Origin: Macrotrachela quadricornifera
Taxonomy: Eukaryota > Rotifera > Eurotatoria > Philodinida > Philodinidae
Direction: 5' to 3'
NCBI GenBank assembly: GCA_022393335.1
Contig: JAJEKB010021795.1
Coordinates: 103,468 to 167,467 of the forward strand
DNA: 64,000 nucleotides
The notes beneath the pieces were generated by a model. It ran no database searches, was not told the origin of the DNA, and was given only the letters and a program-made list of their open reading frames with translations. Shown in pieces: positions 49,501 to 60,913 of the stretch. How positions within the stretch are numbered: position 1 is the first letter of the stretch; every line of letters begins with the position of its first letter. The translations under genes and the position numbers were made by a program.

Positions 49501-50890
49501 ATGAATAATAAAATTGTGTATCGTTTCCTTGTTTTTCTTATTTTCTTCTTTCTCATGTTGCTGTTCGAACTCTCCATCTACTGGAAATATCAAGACAACC
49601 ATTCATCACTTCGGACTTTACAAATGCGTTCGCTACAAGGCGATGATACTATCGTACAAATCGCTCGACTGTGTACGAAGGCTTATCGTAGCTTCATCTC
49701 GTTGTCAATTAATAGCAGTGACTTCATTTTTATGCTGTTTGCCTGTGAGCATCAGCCAATGTACGTAGATGCTCTCGTCTATCTTTTTCATGCAGATGGA
49801 ATGACTTGGTTTTTAATGGAAGTTGACTAACGCCAGCGTATTGATCGAACAAGAGCATGATGTATACTGCCAAGTAAATGGTGATCACAGTCCTAAACCA
49901 GCTAAAATCCACTTTTTGGAAAGTAAGCATGTTGGCATAGTATTTAGATAACGCTGCCTAAAGAATCTTGTCGCAGAGGCCACTGTCAATAAATGGTTAT
50001 TTACGTTCGTCCACAGAACTCGTGGGAGCTCTAGAACGAATACAACGCTGCATGTACCGATATGTTGGCAAATGGAGCGAAAACATTCGATTGCTCTTTT
50101 TCTTAAGGCAATTGATAAGAATATATCCGTTGACCATGTTCGCCAATGGATTGACTACCATCTATTTCTGGGCGTCAATTACTTCTATATTTACGCTCGA
50201 ACAGATTTTTACCGTTTAGGTCTACAAGACAACATTGACAAAGGTGTCATTGAGTATGTTTTATTTCCTGTCATAGCGTCGCTGAATACTAGAAAATTTC
50301 CTATGATACCGTGGAAGGAAGCTGCAAGACTAAAGACTAGTTTCGACCATATTTTAGCTACCACTCATTGTCTAATGGAACACCGAGCTGCTATGGAATG
50401 GATGGGAGCGTGGGACGTAGATGAATATTTGTACTTACCCGCGATAGAGCGTAAAAATGAAACTTACAAATCAACGTGCGATAGATATAGATGTCGATCA
50501 ATGTTGCAAAACCAACTTCAACAGTTGCAAAACTATGATGCTATCTTGATTAAGCGTATGGACTTCTTCGCTTTGCCAAATGTATCAGTTAACAGAAGCC
50601 AACGAATTGTCGAACAGTTTGTTTTACGAACTCCACGTACTCAAATTCAATTTCCGAAGCCATTGGTGCGAGCCGCGTGCACTTCGTTTATAGATGATCG
50701 ACACGATGTGGTTCTACAAAAGCATGGGAAAATATGGACGACAAACATACCCAACTTTCGCATTAACCACTATCAAGCAAGTATCACAATGAAACGAAAT
50801 CAACATCATTTGGAAAGACACAAAATTAATATGAGTCAACTTGTGCTCGATCTGACTTTGCCGCAGTTAGTTGAGCAAATATATAACTAA
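49501..50890 (+). CDS. Glycosyltransferase family 92 (DUF23)-like protein, probably disrupted
   Basis: GT92 enzymes are Golgi type II membrane galactosyltransferases. The N-terminal frame (49501-49830) starts MNNK and has a single hydrophobic anchor, residues 7-28. The main frame (ATG 50072 to TAA 50890) has IALFLKAI, VRQWIDYHLFLGVNYFYIY, WMGAWDVDEYLYLP with the DxD-like metal site, and a C-terminal INHYQ block. Between them another frame (49817-49948) reads DVYCQVNGDH, which also looks family-like, and ends at TAA 49949. The frame of the main block is open from 49952. Either a frameshift near 49815 plus one stop break the gene, or an intron (49822-49963, GTTGAC...CTAAAG) joins the two ends exactly in phase. 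I lean to a recent pseudogene. Confidence 0.75.
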
Positions 50891-51644
50891 GAATAAATCT
50901 AGCATAAATGTAGCTGTTTAAATACTTTTCTCTGACTATTTAATCGTTTGCATAGTTATTTGAAGTTTGCACGAATATTCAAAGTGGTATACAGGTACTT
51001 AAGAGAGGGTCCATGAATGCGTCAAGAAAGACCATTTTATGGTAAAAATTGACATGTAGTCTTTTTTTTACGAATAGATTCCCCACACAAAACTAGGCTC
51101 ATGAAAAATTTGTTAGGCTCCTGTAATGTAATTTGACGAAGTTGCAGACATTGAAACTAGGAGAGGTCTAGAAAACTAGGAAAAAAACGACTTCCAATGT
51201 TTGGCTTATATCTCTGTTATTTTTTTTTCGTTTGATTTGAACAACGTCTCACTCAGAAGAGCACGTAAAACTCAACAAAACACAATTTATATCTTCATAA
51301 AAAATAGAGGCTTAATATTAAAAAATAATTGTCCTACAAAACTGCAATTTTTAAACTAAATTGTTTTCATTGTAAGTTCTTTTTCTATATGATAATTATT
51401 TTAGGGAGCAGTTTAATCTAGTATATCTTGTAGAAGGCTTTGGGCTCTACAAAAGCATTATAAAGATCTCGAAAAAAAAGTTTCAAAGAAGTCCGAAAAA
51501 GCTAAAAGAACACCATTTCATAGGCATAGCTTTGTACTTTTGCAACTAGTATTTAGCAGATTTTGATTAGAAAAATTATGATATAATTATAATTAGTATG
51601 ATATTCTGAAGTAGCGCCAAAACATAAGTCGGATTATGTATATA

Positions 51645-52840
51645 GGGTAGTCAATAAGTTCTCGAGCTATTAAATATTTCATCCTAATTGATTTTATTCC
51701 TGATGTTGGCCGAAACTAGTAATGACATCTGTTGTGTGTTAAAATACCCAATACGAAATTTCTCAAGTGTCTATTATGACAAATATATAATCAACTTTTG
51801 CAATACTTCTGCTTTTGGATGGAAAAACTTTGTATTCGCTCAAATATAAAAACTCGATAGTTATTAGGTTTAATTACTACATAAATTCATGATGAATTAA
51901 CTGCTGCTTATGGACAAGGTGTTGTTTCACATAGTACAGTTACTCATCGGATTGATCGATTTTCAAGTGGATGGGAATCGTTAGACGATGATCCTCGAAG
52001 TAGTCGTCTGCTGTCCGTCATTACTTAAGAAAATATTGAAGCTGTTAAAGACCTGATAAATAATAATCCACACATTAGTAATGATTATATCGTTGACATG
52101 TTAGATACATCACATGGAAGTGTACATACTATTCTCAAACAACACCTTAAGTTAAAAAAGGTATCGTCAAGATGGGTTCCTCATAAACTCACTTTAGTAC
52201 AACGTTGACGTCGCGTTGGTATTTGTCTCGAAAATTTACAAAAGATTGAAAGTAGGGAATGAGAACTATGCGACATAGTTACCGGTGATAAAAGTTGGCT
52301 TTATCATCGAAAAATTAAATCAAAAAAAAAGAATCGAAAGCTTACATAGCACAAGGAAAAAGTCCTCTAACAGATATGAGAAGACAACAATTTTGAAGAA
52401 AAAACAATGTTCATTATATTTTTTTATGACAAATGAACCTTTAGTTATTCGTCATCTACCTTCTGGAACATCGATCAATACCATATAAAACTCCATCATG
52501 ACAACGCACGACCACATATGAATGACATTGTTTTTAATTATCTTCACGAAGAAAAACTCAAAGTTATGGCTCATCCGCCATATTCACCTGACCTTGCTCC
52601 TTCAGACTTCTGGTTGTTCAGTTGCCTGAAACGTAATCTTGGTACGTATCCAGATACTACAAGTTTGGCTGAAGCGTTATCTAAGCAGTTCAATTCAATA
52701 CTCATTCAAGAATACCGAAAGATGTTTCAGACGTAGATCGAAAGGATGAAACTTTGTATCAAATATTTACTGTAAAAAGATTAGCAGAATGTTTTTTCTA
52801 TGAATAAATATTTGAAAGTGCGAGAACTTATTGACTACCC
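51645..52840 (+). mobile_element. Mariner element (DD34D) inserted at the palindrome dyad
   Basis: Terminal inverted repeats GGGTAGTCAATAAGTTCTCG and, inverted, CGAGAACTTATTGACTACCC, flanked by TA at 51643-51644 and 52841-52842. It is 1196 bp with a transposase pseudogene on the plus strand. It is a different subfamily from 8532..9841 (termini unrelated). Confidence 0.92.
51819..52772 (+). pseudogene. Mariner transposase, decayed
   Basis: Begins MEKLCIRSNIKTR, then STVTHRIDRFSSG, DDPRSSR, WVPHKLT, IVTGDKSWLYHR (first Asp; E of GDESW changed to K), LHHDNARPHMND and LAPSDFWLFSCLK, with 34 residues between the second and third Asp. Several stops (for example TGA where relatives have W before ELCDIVTGD) and a frameshift near 52300-52480 inactivate it. 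Confidence 0.9.
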
Positions 52841-53498
52841 TATATACATAATCCGGTTTATTTTTCGACGCTACTTCAGAATATCATACTAATTTTAATT
52901 ATGCATAATTTTTCTAATCAAAATCTGCTAAATACTAGTTAAAAAGGTACAAAGCGATGCCTATGAAATGGTGTTCTTTTAGCTTTTTCGCACTTTTTTG
53001 AAGCGTTTTTTCGAGATCTTTATAATGCTTTTGTAGAGCCCAAAGCCCTCTACAAGATATACTAGATTAAACTGCCCCCTAAAATAATTATTATATTGAA
53101 AAAGAACTTACAATGAAACCAATTTAGTTTAAAAATTGCAGGTTTTTCGAAAATTTTTTTTTCAATATTAAACCTCAATTTTTTATGAAGATATAAATTG
53201 TGTTTTGTTTAGTTTTACGTGCTCTTTTGAATGAGACATTGTCCGAATGAAACGAAAAAAAATGGCAGAGATATAAGTCAATCATTGGAGGTCGCTTTGT
53301 TTCCTGGTTTTTTAGACTTCTCCTAGTTTCGATGTCTGTAACTCTGTCAAATTACATCACAGTAGCCTAACAAATTTTTCATAAACCTAGTTTTGTGTGG
53401 GGAATCGATTGATAGAAAAAAGCTACATGTCAGTTTTTATCATAAAATGACCCTATTGACGGCTGCTCGATAGGCTTATAAAGTCTCTCTTAAACAGT

Positions 53499-54039
53499 GA
53501 AATATAAGTTTTAAAATGTTTTAAATGATCAATGTCGTCCCCAGGGGCTGGCAAACAGACAATTGCCCAACATAAATTTTCATTATTAAGTTTTTACCCA
53601 TTGAAATTTTACGTTTTCAGAATCCCCGATTTATTTTTTGATTAATTAGTACTTGTATTTTTCTTTTGTTTGAATCATATATGCACCCTTTTTTTGTTCT
53701 TTCTATTAGGAATTAAACAGAACAACAAAATGACAAGTGCACAGCTGTATATATACATATTTATTCTTATCTTTTTTCTTTTATTTTTTCTTTTGATATT
53801 GATATAGACGAATGGACAAGACAGTAAACTGGACGAGACAGGTTATAATTCATTTTCTTCTGTACCAGTAACATAAGAAAAGATGAAAAAAAAAACAAAT
53901 ATATATAATTGTGCACTTATTCATTTGATTGTTCTATTCTAAAAAGTACTAATACGAAGCTATGTCGAATGAAAAGCGACGCAATACGTTATTAAAATAC
54001 AATTTTTCCAAAAAAAAATACGTACTGATGCTAATTGTT
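53499..54039. other. Gene-poor DNA upstream of the hAT pseudogene
   Basis: CAGGGGCTGGCAAACAGAC at 53541-53559 resembles an hAT terminus and could be the left end of the transposon at 54394-56272, but no inverted partner was found. No other feature. Confidence 0.3.
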
Positions 54040-54109
54040 GATAAGCCTTGCCATCAATACAAACACTTGAAACATTTTACTACGTCATGGAAAATCCATA
54101 CCCATGCAA

Positions 54110-54310
54110 ACACCAAACGCAGAATATATGCGTTCAATCGCGATTTTCTTATAAATCGCGTTCAGACGCAATGAAAAACTGTTTTTCACTGCGTCCAAAC
54201 GCGACTTTCAATATGCAACCGCGCTCAAATGCGGTAAAAAGCTGATTTTTAGTGCGTTTAGGCGCAATTCTATATGGAACCGCACCTGGACGCAAGAAAT
54301 GTTTCACTGG
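54110..54310. repeat. Short GCGTTnnGACGCAA-type repeats
   Basis: Partly palindromic words such as GCGTTCAGACGCAATG, GCGTCCAAACGCGAC, GCGTTTAGGCGCAATTC and CACCTGGACGCAAG recur about every 30-40 bp. They lie directly upstream of the hAT transposase relic and may be subterminal repeats of that element, as is usual for hAT elements. Confidence 0.45.
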
Positions 54311-54393
54311 AGACGTGTTTTCACACAAAAAGTATTTACATGGGTATTAATTCACGATTTCATTAGAACTCAATAGTTGCTGCCGACGATTTT

Positions 54394-56272
54394 ATGCGTA
54401 AATATCAACATCCAGCGCTATCAATTTTATTATTAATTGACAAAAACCGAATTGAAAAAATTAATCATAATAAAGCAATATTAGCATCAGTTATAAAAAT
54501 AATAATTACCTGTTCATGTCAAAACATTCCTATCCGTAATTACAGAGAGGAAACCATCGATGATATAAGACAAAGTATAAATGTAATTGATTCTCATTCT
54601 GGTTTAAATTTTATTGCATTATTAAAACAACATATCGATACGAGTGATAAAATTCTTCGTGAACATATTGAATATGGATCAAAAAGTGCGTTTTATACAA
54701 GTTCAATAATTCAAAATGAAATTATTGACTGCATACACAAATACATTTCAAAAGAAATTTTACAACGAGTAAAAAGTTGTTTATTTTCGATTATTGTAGA
54801 TGAAACAACAGATGCATCAACAGTCGAACAATTAAGTCTTTCGATACGATATTATAATAAAAAAACAAATGATATACGAGAAGACTTTTTAGCATTCATT
54901 GAAACCATTTCGTGTACTGATGAAATAATAGCTAATGTTATTCTTGCTTATTTGACGACACATAATTTACCATTTGATAATTGTATAGGTCAAGCATATG
55001 ATAGAGGATCCAATATGGCCAGTATTTATTGAGGTTGTCAAACATTAATTAAGCAACAATGTCCAGATGGAGAATATTATCATTGTTCTACCACTGTCTC
55101 AATTTAGCATTGATGAATAGTTGCAATATTCCACAAATTCGTAATATGATGGGCACAATCAAGGAAATAATTAATTTTTCTATAAACTCATCAAAAAGAA
55201 TGCATACTCTACTGTCTGAAATTATGGAGTATCAAGGTGAGTATATTTGTTTAACAAATAAAAAACGTTCACTTCGTTTATGTGATACTCGATGGATTGA
55301 TAGAAATACTTCAATTGAAACATTTTTAGGATTATGCATTCCGATTATTAATACATTAGATAAATTTAGATATGGAATGTTGAAAGATTCGACTGCTGAA
55401 CAATTGTACCATCCCATAAACAATTTTCAACACATTATATCAACTTGTATTTCATATTTTTTATTATCGGATATTGTTCCAATTAGTCGTTTAATACAAA
55501 GAGAAACATCGGATTTTTCGTCGGCTAATCGATATATTAACGATTTATTAGATACATTTGAACAACGAAAACGTCAGGCTCAAGATTATTTTCATAATGT
55601 TATTTATAGTCATGCTAATGGATTATGTAAAGGATTCTTTGTCACACTATGTATACCATGTCATTCAATATTAGCTTTACGAAAACAAAATATATTAATT
55701 TGTGATTCAGAACAATTTTATTGTGACCATGTTTATTTACGATTCTTAGATGAATTAATCAATAACATTAAAAGTCGATGATCTGGTTTAAAAAGCGAAC
55801 GAATAATTTTGTTGAGCAAATTGCGACCAGAAATAATTGTAAATAAAAAACCATTTGAATTAACAAAAAAATTATCGAAACAATTTACTGATCGTTTACC
55901 ATCATTGTTACAATTAAATTCCGAATTAGAAAGATGGTAAAAAAAATGTAAGGATTTGCTTAAAATAAAAATGGATGCTGAATGGAGGAAAAAAAATGGT
56001 TGAATGAAATAATTAAAGAAGCAGATAATGTATTATATCCAAATGTTCGTTATCTATTAATTTTCTTGGCAACATTATCTATATCAACAGCATCTGCCGA
56101 AAGAAGTTTCAGTCATTTGTGAAGAATTAAAACTTATTGTCGTTCTAGAATGAAACAAAATAGACTCAATGGACTTGCTGCTGCATATATTCAAAAAGAT
56201 TTGGATATAAATCCAAATGAAATATTGAAGTTATATACACAAATGCATCATCGTCATTTTGATTTTGATTAA
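54394..56272 (+). pseudogene. hAT transposase (DUF4371 / hAT C-terminal domain type), decayed
   Basis: ALSILLLIDKNR...IIITCSCQNIPIR is followed by CLFSIIVDETTDASTVEQLS (first catalytic Asp region) and LPFDNCIGQAYDRGSNMA (second Asp region). After a TGA and a frameshift near 55030 it continues FYHCLNLALMNSC, LCDTRWIDRNTSIETF and, further on, TASAERSFSHL-x-RIKTYCRS with RLNGLAAAYI, the C-terminal dimerisation domain with the catalytic Glu. It ends at TAA 56270. Several stops and frameshifts are present. Relatives include ZMYM1- and THAP0-like host proteins. Confidence 0.9.
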
Positions 56273-56768
56273 ATTTGAAGTACATGATTAAAAGAGCATA
56301 TTACATTTTTTTTTGTATTATAAAAAGGACCATGTTTCATTTATTTTGTGTTATTGAGAGAACCACATATCATTTGTTTTTGTTTTTTTTTTACATTATC
56401 AATAAAAAAACATTTTTGTCTATCAAGAAAAATCTTGCCCATTTCGCCCATCGTTTTTATTCAATACAACAGAAGTTTGTCCATTGCTCTAAAAATTCTG
56501 GATAGGCCACTGCAAATGATACTAATGGCAAAATACAAATAAAAAAAATAACAAACTGTGTCCAAGTGATATAAAGGATAGAAGAAAAGAATAACGAATG
56601 TATATCGAGAAAAAGTAAACAACGAATCACTACAATAAATAAAAGGAAATATGTTTTTTTGGTTTCACATTTTTTTATCACATTCCAAATACTTATAAAT
56701 GAGTTAAAAAAGAAAACGCCTATCATTTCAGTATACAATTATTTAAAGAGAAAATCTAAATTTATAGT
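56273..56768. other. Intergenic DNA
   Basis: AT-rich spacer between the hAT relic and the transporter gene. A hydrophobic minus-strand frame (56457-56738) is open but shows no homology I recognise. I do not call it a gene. Confidence 0.35.
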
Positions 56769-56774
56769 TTTATT
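56769..56774 (-). terminator. AATAAA polyadenylation signal of the SLC35A gene
   Basis: AATAAA on the minus strand, about 45 bp downstream of the stop codon at 56819. Confidence 0.5.
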
Positions 56775-56818
56775 TAATTACTTCAGATCATTAATAACTA
56801 TTCTTAAATTAATAGTAA

Positions 56819-58382
56819 TTAATCTTTAAAAAGCATATTAACAATTGGTACATAGGAAATTAAATTTGGTTTCGAATAAAGAAATATTGAAAATATAACT
56901 AAACTTGAACCTAATGTAAATAATATTGTTAATTGAAAATCAAATAATACCATACTGACTAGACATGAAATTACAATAGCTAATGATGTTGCAAAACATT
57001 TTAGAATATTATTAGCATGTTTAACAACTAATGCAACAATAAGACCACCAAATGATTGAACAAGTATAGCTGTCCATACCATATTTGTATAACCATAAAA
57101 AAATCCTTTTGTTTTTACTTCTTCATCATCAGATATGTATGTTGTTATAATACCAAAAAATATTCCAAAAACACCCAATTGAATATTACGTATCCATACA
57201 GATACGTCACTTCCTTTAAGAATTTTTTCAAAATAAACACCAGCAAAACCGCTTAATATACCTAAAGAATATATATAAATCGTTTTATTAAAAAAATTTT
57301 TCTTTTCAATTTTGCTTTAAACTTACAACCAGTAACAACAGCAATTAATCCATATACAGCATTAACATCTTGTTTAGGTGTTGTTGATATCATATTTTCA
57401 ATTTGTACAAGAGAAATGCCAATAAAAAGAAGAAATAATGCAAACCATCGAGTAAGATTTATTCGATGATGAAGTATAATTACCATAAAAATAGCTGTCG
57501 TAAAGATTTTCATTTTATAACTAACCTAAAATAATATTTTTTTGTAGAAAATTTCATTGTTATCAAATTAAAAAAAATTTTCAAAGAAAAGCAAATATTA
57601 ACTTGACATGTAGCAGCATCTAAATTTGAAATTGCAATAAAAAAAAGATTATTTTGTAATGTATAAAGTAAAGCTGGTATTTCAGTTTTAAATGTATCAA
57701 TAGGTTGACATATTATTTTATTATAAATTAATTTAAAACTTGTTACAATATTACGTTCTTCATTAATAACTAAAAGTATACTTAAAATTGTTTTTTGAAC
57801 TTCTGAAATAACAACAGCTGTTGAATTTATAAAACGTGGACCAGATGTTGTACGTACATAACGTAGTAATAATATACTCACAACATTATGTAATGTTAAT
57901 ACAATTAAACTCACACGTTTTATAAATCCATTAGAATGGTTTGCAAGTGGTGTTGTCGAATAATTTGATGTCATGTTCAATCCTAAAAATTTATATTAAA
58001 TTATTTTAAATATAATATTCATACAATTTTACACAAAATACAATTGCATTCAAATGTACATACATGAATATTTTAGATAAATTATTATTTGAGAATGATT
58101 CTCATTTTGATAACTATTTTTTTATAGCTATTTATAACTTTATGCAAAAAAGATTAAATGAAAGGTTGATTATAGAGAAAAAAAATCTCACTTGAATACG
58201 AAGGACGATCGATTAAAGGACCTTCACCACCTTTCATATCAAGAGCTGTTTGATTTTCCTAATCAAATAGAAAAAAGTAGATGTTTTTAATTTTCATTCA
58301 AAAAACAAAATGAAATTTATTTAAATTTGAGATATATTTTCTTCTTCTATTGTGAATTTTATTTATTTACCTTGTGCGTCAT
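56819..58382 (-). CDS. SLC35A: Nucleotide-sugar transporter, SLC35A family (five exons, intact)
   Basis: Golgi antiporter exchanging a UDP-sugar (galactose or N-acetylglucosamine) or CMP-sialic acid for the nucleoside monophosphate; the exact substrate cannot be told. Exons 58371..58382 (ATG ACG CAC AAG), 58192..58258, 57603..57982, 57327..57525 and 56819..57261 join to 1101 bp (366 residues), with all phases consistent. Family blocks: IPALLYTLQNNLFFIAISNL, LDAATCQVSYKMKIFTTA, GFAGVYFEKILKG, VWIRNIQLGVFG, GGLIVALVVKHANNILK. The FEKILKG and Y-AD/AN-NILK motifs are SLC35A hallmarks. An N-terminal cytosolic tail of about 45 residues precedes the first membrane helix; around ten helices are expected. 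Length matches the family. The 4-codon first exon is the least certain part. Confidence 0.93.
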
Positions 58383-59064
58383 GGTCGAATTATTTTTTGA
58401 CTAAAATAAGTTATAACATTGGCTTGTTTCATATATTTCTATTCTTTCATTGATTAATAACAAAAAATAAAAGATTGTATGATTGAAGTAAAAGAAAAAT
58501 ATCGAAAAATAGGTATAAACGATATGAAAAACGAAAGACAAGAAAAAAAGTTATATTCAATTTTTTTTATTCCTTCTATACGCAAAAGAATGCAATCAAG
58601 CATAACATGAATGACTCACAGGTTATTCTATGCAAAGCAATAATAAATATTAGTATTATATACTATACAATACAATCATGACCATAAAGGATAACAACTA
58701 ATGTTAATTCTATAATAAAAAATTGAACAAAATGTTTAATGACAGTATTGAGTTTCCAAGCGGCCTATACACGATGTACTGTTCAATTATGAAGTAGTTA
58801 AGTGTAAAATATTTCAAAATGTTTACTTCAAAAGTTTGTCGACAATTGAATTAATGTTAAAACAAGTTTTTTTATCGTAATCATCGTATTTCTCGTACCA
58901 AGATCTTAACATAAGTACACGTAGGATATCTTAGGGCCAGGATTCGAGTTTTTATTGAAAATATTCGTTCTAAAGAACTTTCCAACCCAGATGAACATCT
59001 TTCCAAGTAGAACTCGATGAGCTCTATACTTTTCATATTTTATTGTTCCAATTCCAACAAATAA
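58383..59064. other. Upstream region of the SLC35A gene
   Basis: AT-rich and non-coding as far as I can see. It should contain the promoter, but no clear TATA or initiator element stands out. Confidence 0.3.
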
Positions 59065-59648
59065 TTAACACATTCGAGGCGATGGGGTCCACCGGTGGAC
59101 CCCACTATATTTTAACAAGATACTTAATAGAAAAACACTTTTTTCTCGTTTATCCTTAGGTGGAAGGTTACATGTAATGTATCATCTGCTCTGCTTTCGC
59201 TATTTTTGAAATCCTTTATTGCATAGCGTGATGCTTCTCATTGAAACAATCAAGACAAAAAAATTTGTTACAATCAGAACAAAGTTTTTCCTCCCTTTAT
59301 TGTTGCATGACAGGCTTTTCTCGATTATTGTTCCCTGTTTTCTCGTAACAGCTAGTACAGAGTTTTGCACAACTTGCGCAGATCCTTCCTTTGTTTCGAG
59401 CTTGTGATCAGCGAGTTTGCGCTTCGTGCAGCATGTTGATTTTTGTCTTGCACTAGGTTTGAACTTAAATTATCCAGTTCGTAGAGAAACGTAAATGCCC
59501 ATATGATGTTACAAACAGAAAAAAGAAAATAACGAGCCAGTATAGAATGAAAAGGCCAACGAGTGCATTTGTTGAAAGAAGAATAGACAGGAAAATGGAT
59601 TTATTAGAGCTATTCTCTATTAAAACTGAATCGCCTCGAATGTGTTAA
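59065..59648 (-). mobile_element. piggyBac-like remnant with TTAA ends
   Basis: TTAA-CACATTCGAGGCGAT at the left and ATCGCCTCGAATGTG-TTAA at the right form perfect 15-bp inverted termini at TTAA sites. A perfect 20-bp palindrome, GGGGTCCACCGGTGGACCCC, lies at 59084-59103 next to the left terminus. The interior keeps a minus-strand Cys-rich tail of a piggyBac transposase, so this is an internally deleted element rather than a random MITE. Confidence 0.8.
59210..59410 (-). pseudogene. piggyBac Cys-rich C-terminus relic
   Basis: On the minus strand: ARNKGRICASCAKLCTSCYE, then after a TAA, EKLCSDCNKFFCLDCFNEKH. The paired C-x-x-C spacing followed by FCLDCF-x-x-x-HH matches the zinc-binding tail of piggyBac transposases. 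The catalytic domain is deleted. The plus-strand frame 59219-59407 is its shadow. Confidence 0.6.
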
Positions 59649-60210
59649 TTAGAAAATCGCTAATTAGTGTCCAAAAATATGAACAAAGCCATCCAACTTT
59701 AGTAAAGCTCGTCAGGATTCGGTCCTAAGCATTTTAAAATGAACCTGATCAACTTTCCAGATAGATCTCGACGACCTCTATCGATTCCATACCTTACTCA
59801 TGAATTTGCCTAGGAAAAAGAGTAATTATTCGATCATTGGTATTGTTTTATGTTTTTATGAATGAATTATTATTTTTTTTTTTTTGATACTGTTCATTAT
59901 AATGAAACAATGCAAATTAGAAACTACGAACGGATATTACTGAAATGAATGACACCACGAAACAGTAATACTCTGTAATATTTATTTTGGAATAGTAATT
60001 CAAGTTAATTGTATCTGAGGATAATAAGAAAAAGTTATGGCAGTGTCCGTTATATTTATTAGTTTTTGGCTTGGTTGTTTATCTTTTGTAACTTTTTTAG
60101 TTTCTGCGCATTTCTCTTTTCATTGAAGCTTGACCAGCGGTGATCGCTTTCATCTTTTTGATGTATACGACACTTTTCATTAGATGCTCATAAAAGTTAT
60201 ACTATGATGT
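59649..60210. other. Gene-poor DNA
   Basis: AT-rich spacer between the piggyBac remnant and the foldback repeat, with no recognisable feature. Confidence 0.35.
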
Positions 60211-60913
60211 ATTGTCGACGCTAGAAGTAAATGGAGAAAACTGTGGAAGGAATATCTCCCGAACGAATGTAGCTGGTGACCTATGGTTTTCACCAATCGA
60301 AAGAGGAGGAGTGGGGGCGTCTTTTTCTCCGATAATATATACAATGAAAATCTTTTAAAAGTAATCATATTCGAATAACATTCAAAAGAACCGATGAAAA
60401 TGGCCTGTCACCTAGATGAAATTTTGATTTTGACTTTTGATTTAGATAGAGGGAGTTGAGATCTATAGCTCCAGATACAACGCCAATGGTTGTCTTATTA
60501 CATTCTAACATTGTGCAAATGGAATAATGTACTAACATGCGCAAATGATAGGAAATTTTGCTAATTTTTTACTAAGTTTTCGCACTTTTTATCAGAGTAG
60601 CTTGAAATTTCGATGAAAATGTAGGAAAAAGTAAGAAAGCACATTGTGTCTGGAATTATAGATCTCAAGTTTCTCTTTCTAAATCAAAGATCAAAATCAA
60701 AATTTCATCTAGCTGACAGGCCATTTTCATCAGTTCTTTTGAATGTTCTTCGAATATGATTACTTTTAAAAGATTCTCATCTTATACATTATCGGAGAAA
60801 AAGACGCCCCTACTCCTCCTCTTTCGATTGGTGAAAACCGCAGGTCGCTAGCTGCATTCGTTCGGGAGATATTCCTCCCAGAGTTTTCTCCATTCACTTC
60901 TAGCGTCGACAAT
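60211..60913. repeat. Foldback repeat (arms about 270 bp)
   Basis: ATTGTCGACGCTAGAAGT at 60211 is inverted as CTTCTAGCGTCGACAAT ending at 60913. The symmetry runs through GAGGAG(T/G)...GGGGCGTCTTTTTCTCCG and GATGAAAATGGCCTGTC, leaving about 160 bp of loop. No coding capacity. It abuts the 34-bp array element exactly. Confidence 0.85.

Larger units (their letters stand above)
50996..53498. repeat. Giant palindrome (arms about 650 bp) with a mariner at its centre
   Basis: The left arm 50996-51644 and inverted right arm 52841-53498 match nearly throughout. Shared words include CCCCACACAAAACTAGG, AACAAATTTTTCAT, ATTATGATATTCTGAAGTAGCG-like sequence and GGATTATGTATA. Arms are non-coding. Without the mariner and one TA, the junction GGATTATGTATAT / ATATACATAATCC is a perfect 26-bp palindrome. 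Confidence 0.88.

Noticed and set aside
49514..49768. 84-codon Ser/Cys-rich frame
   Set aside because: Out-of-frame shadow of the GT92 N-terminal anchor region.
56457..56738. 93-codon hydrophobic minus-strand frame next to the SLC35A gene
   Set aside because: Low-complexity AT-rich composition, no homology recognised, and not needed by the transporter, whose stop is at 56819.
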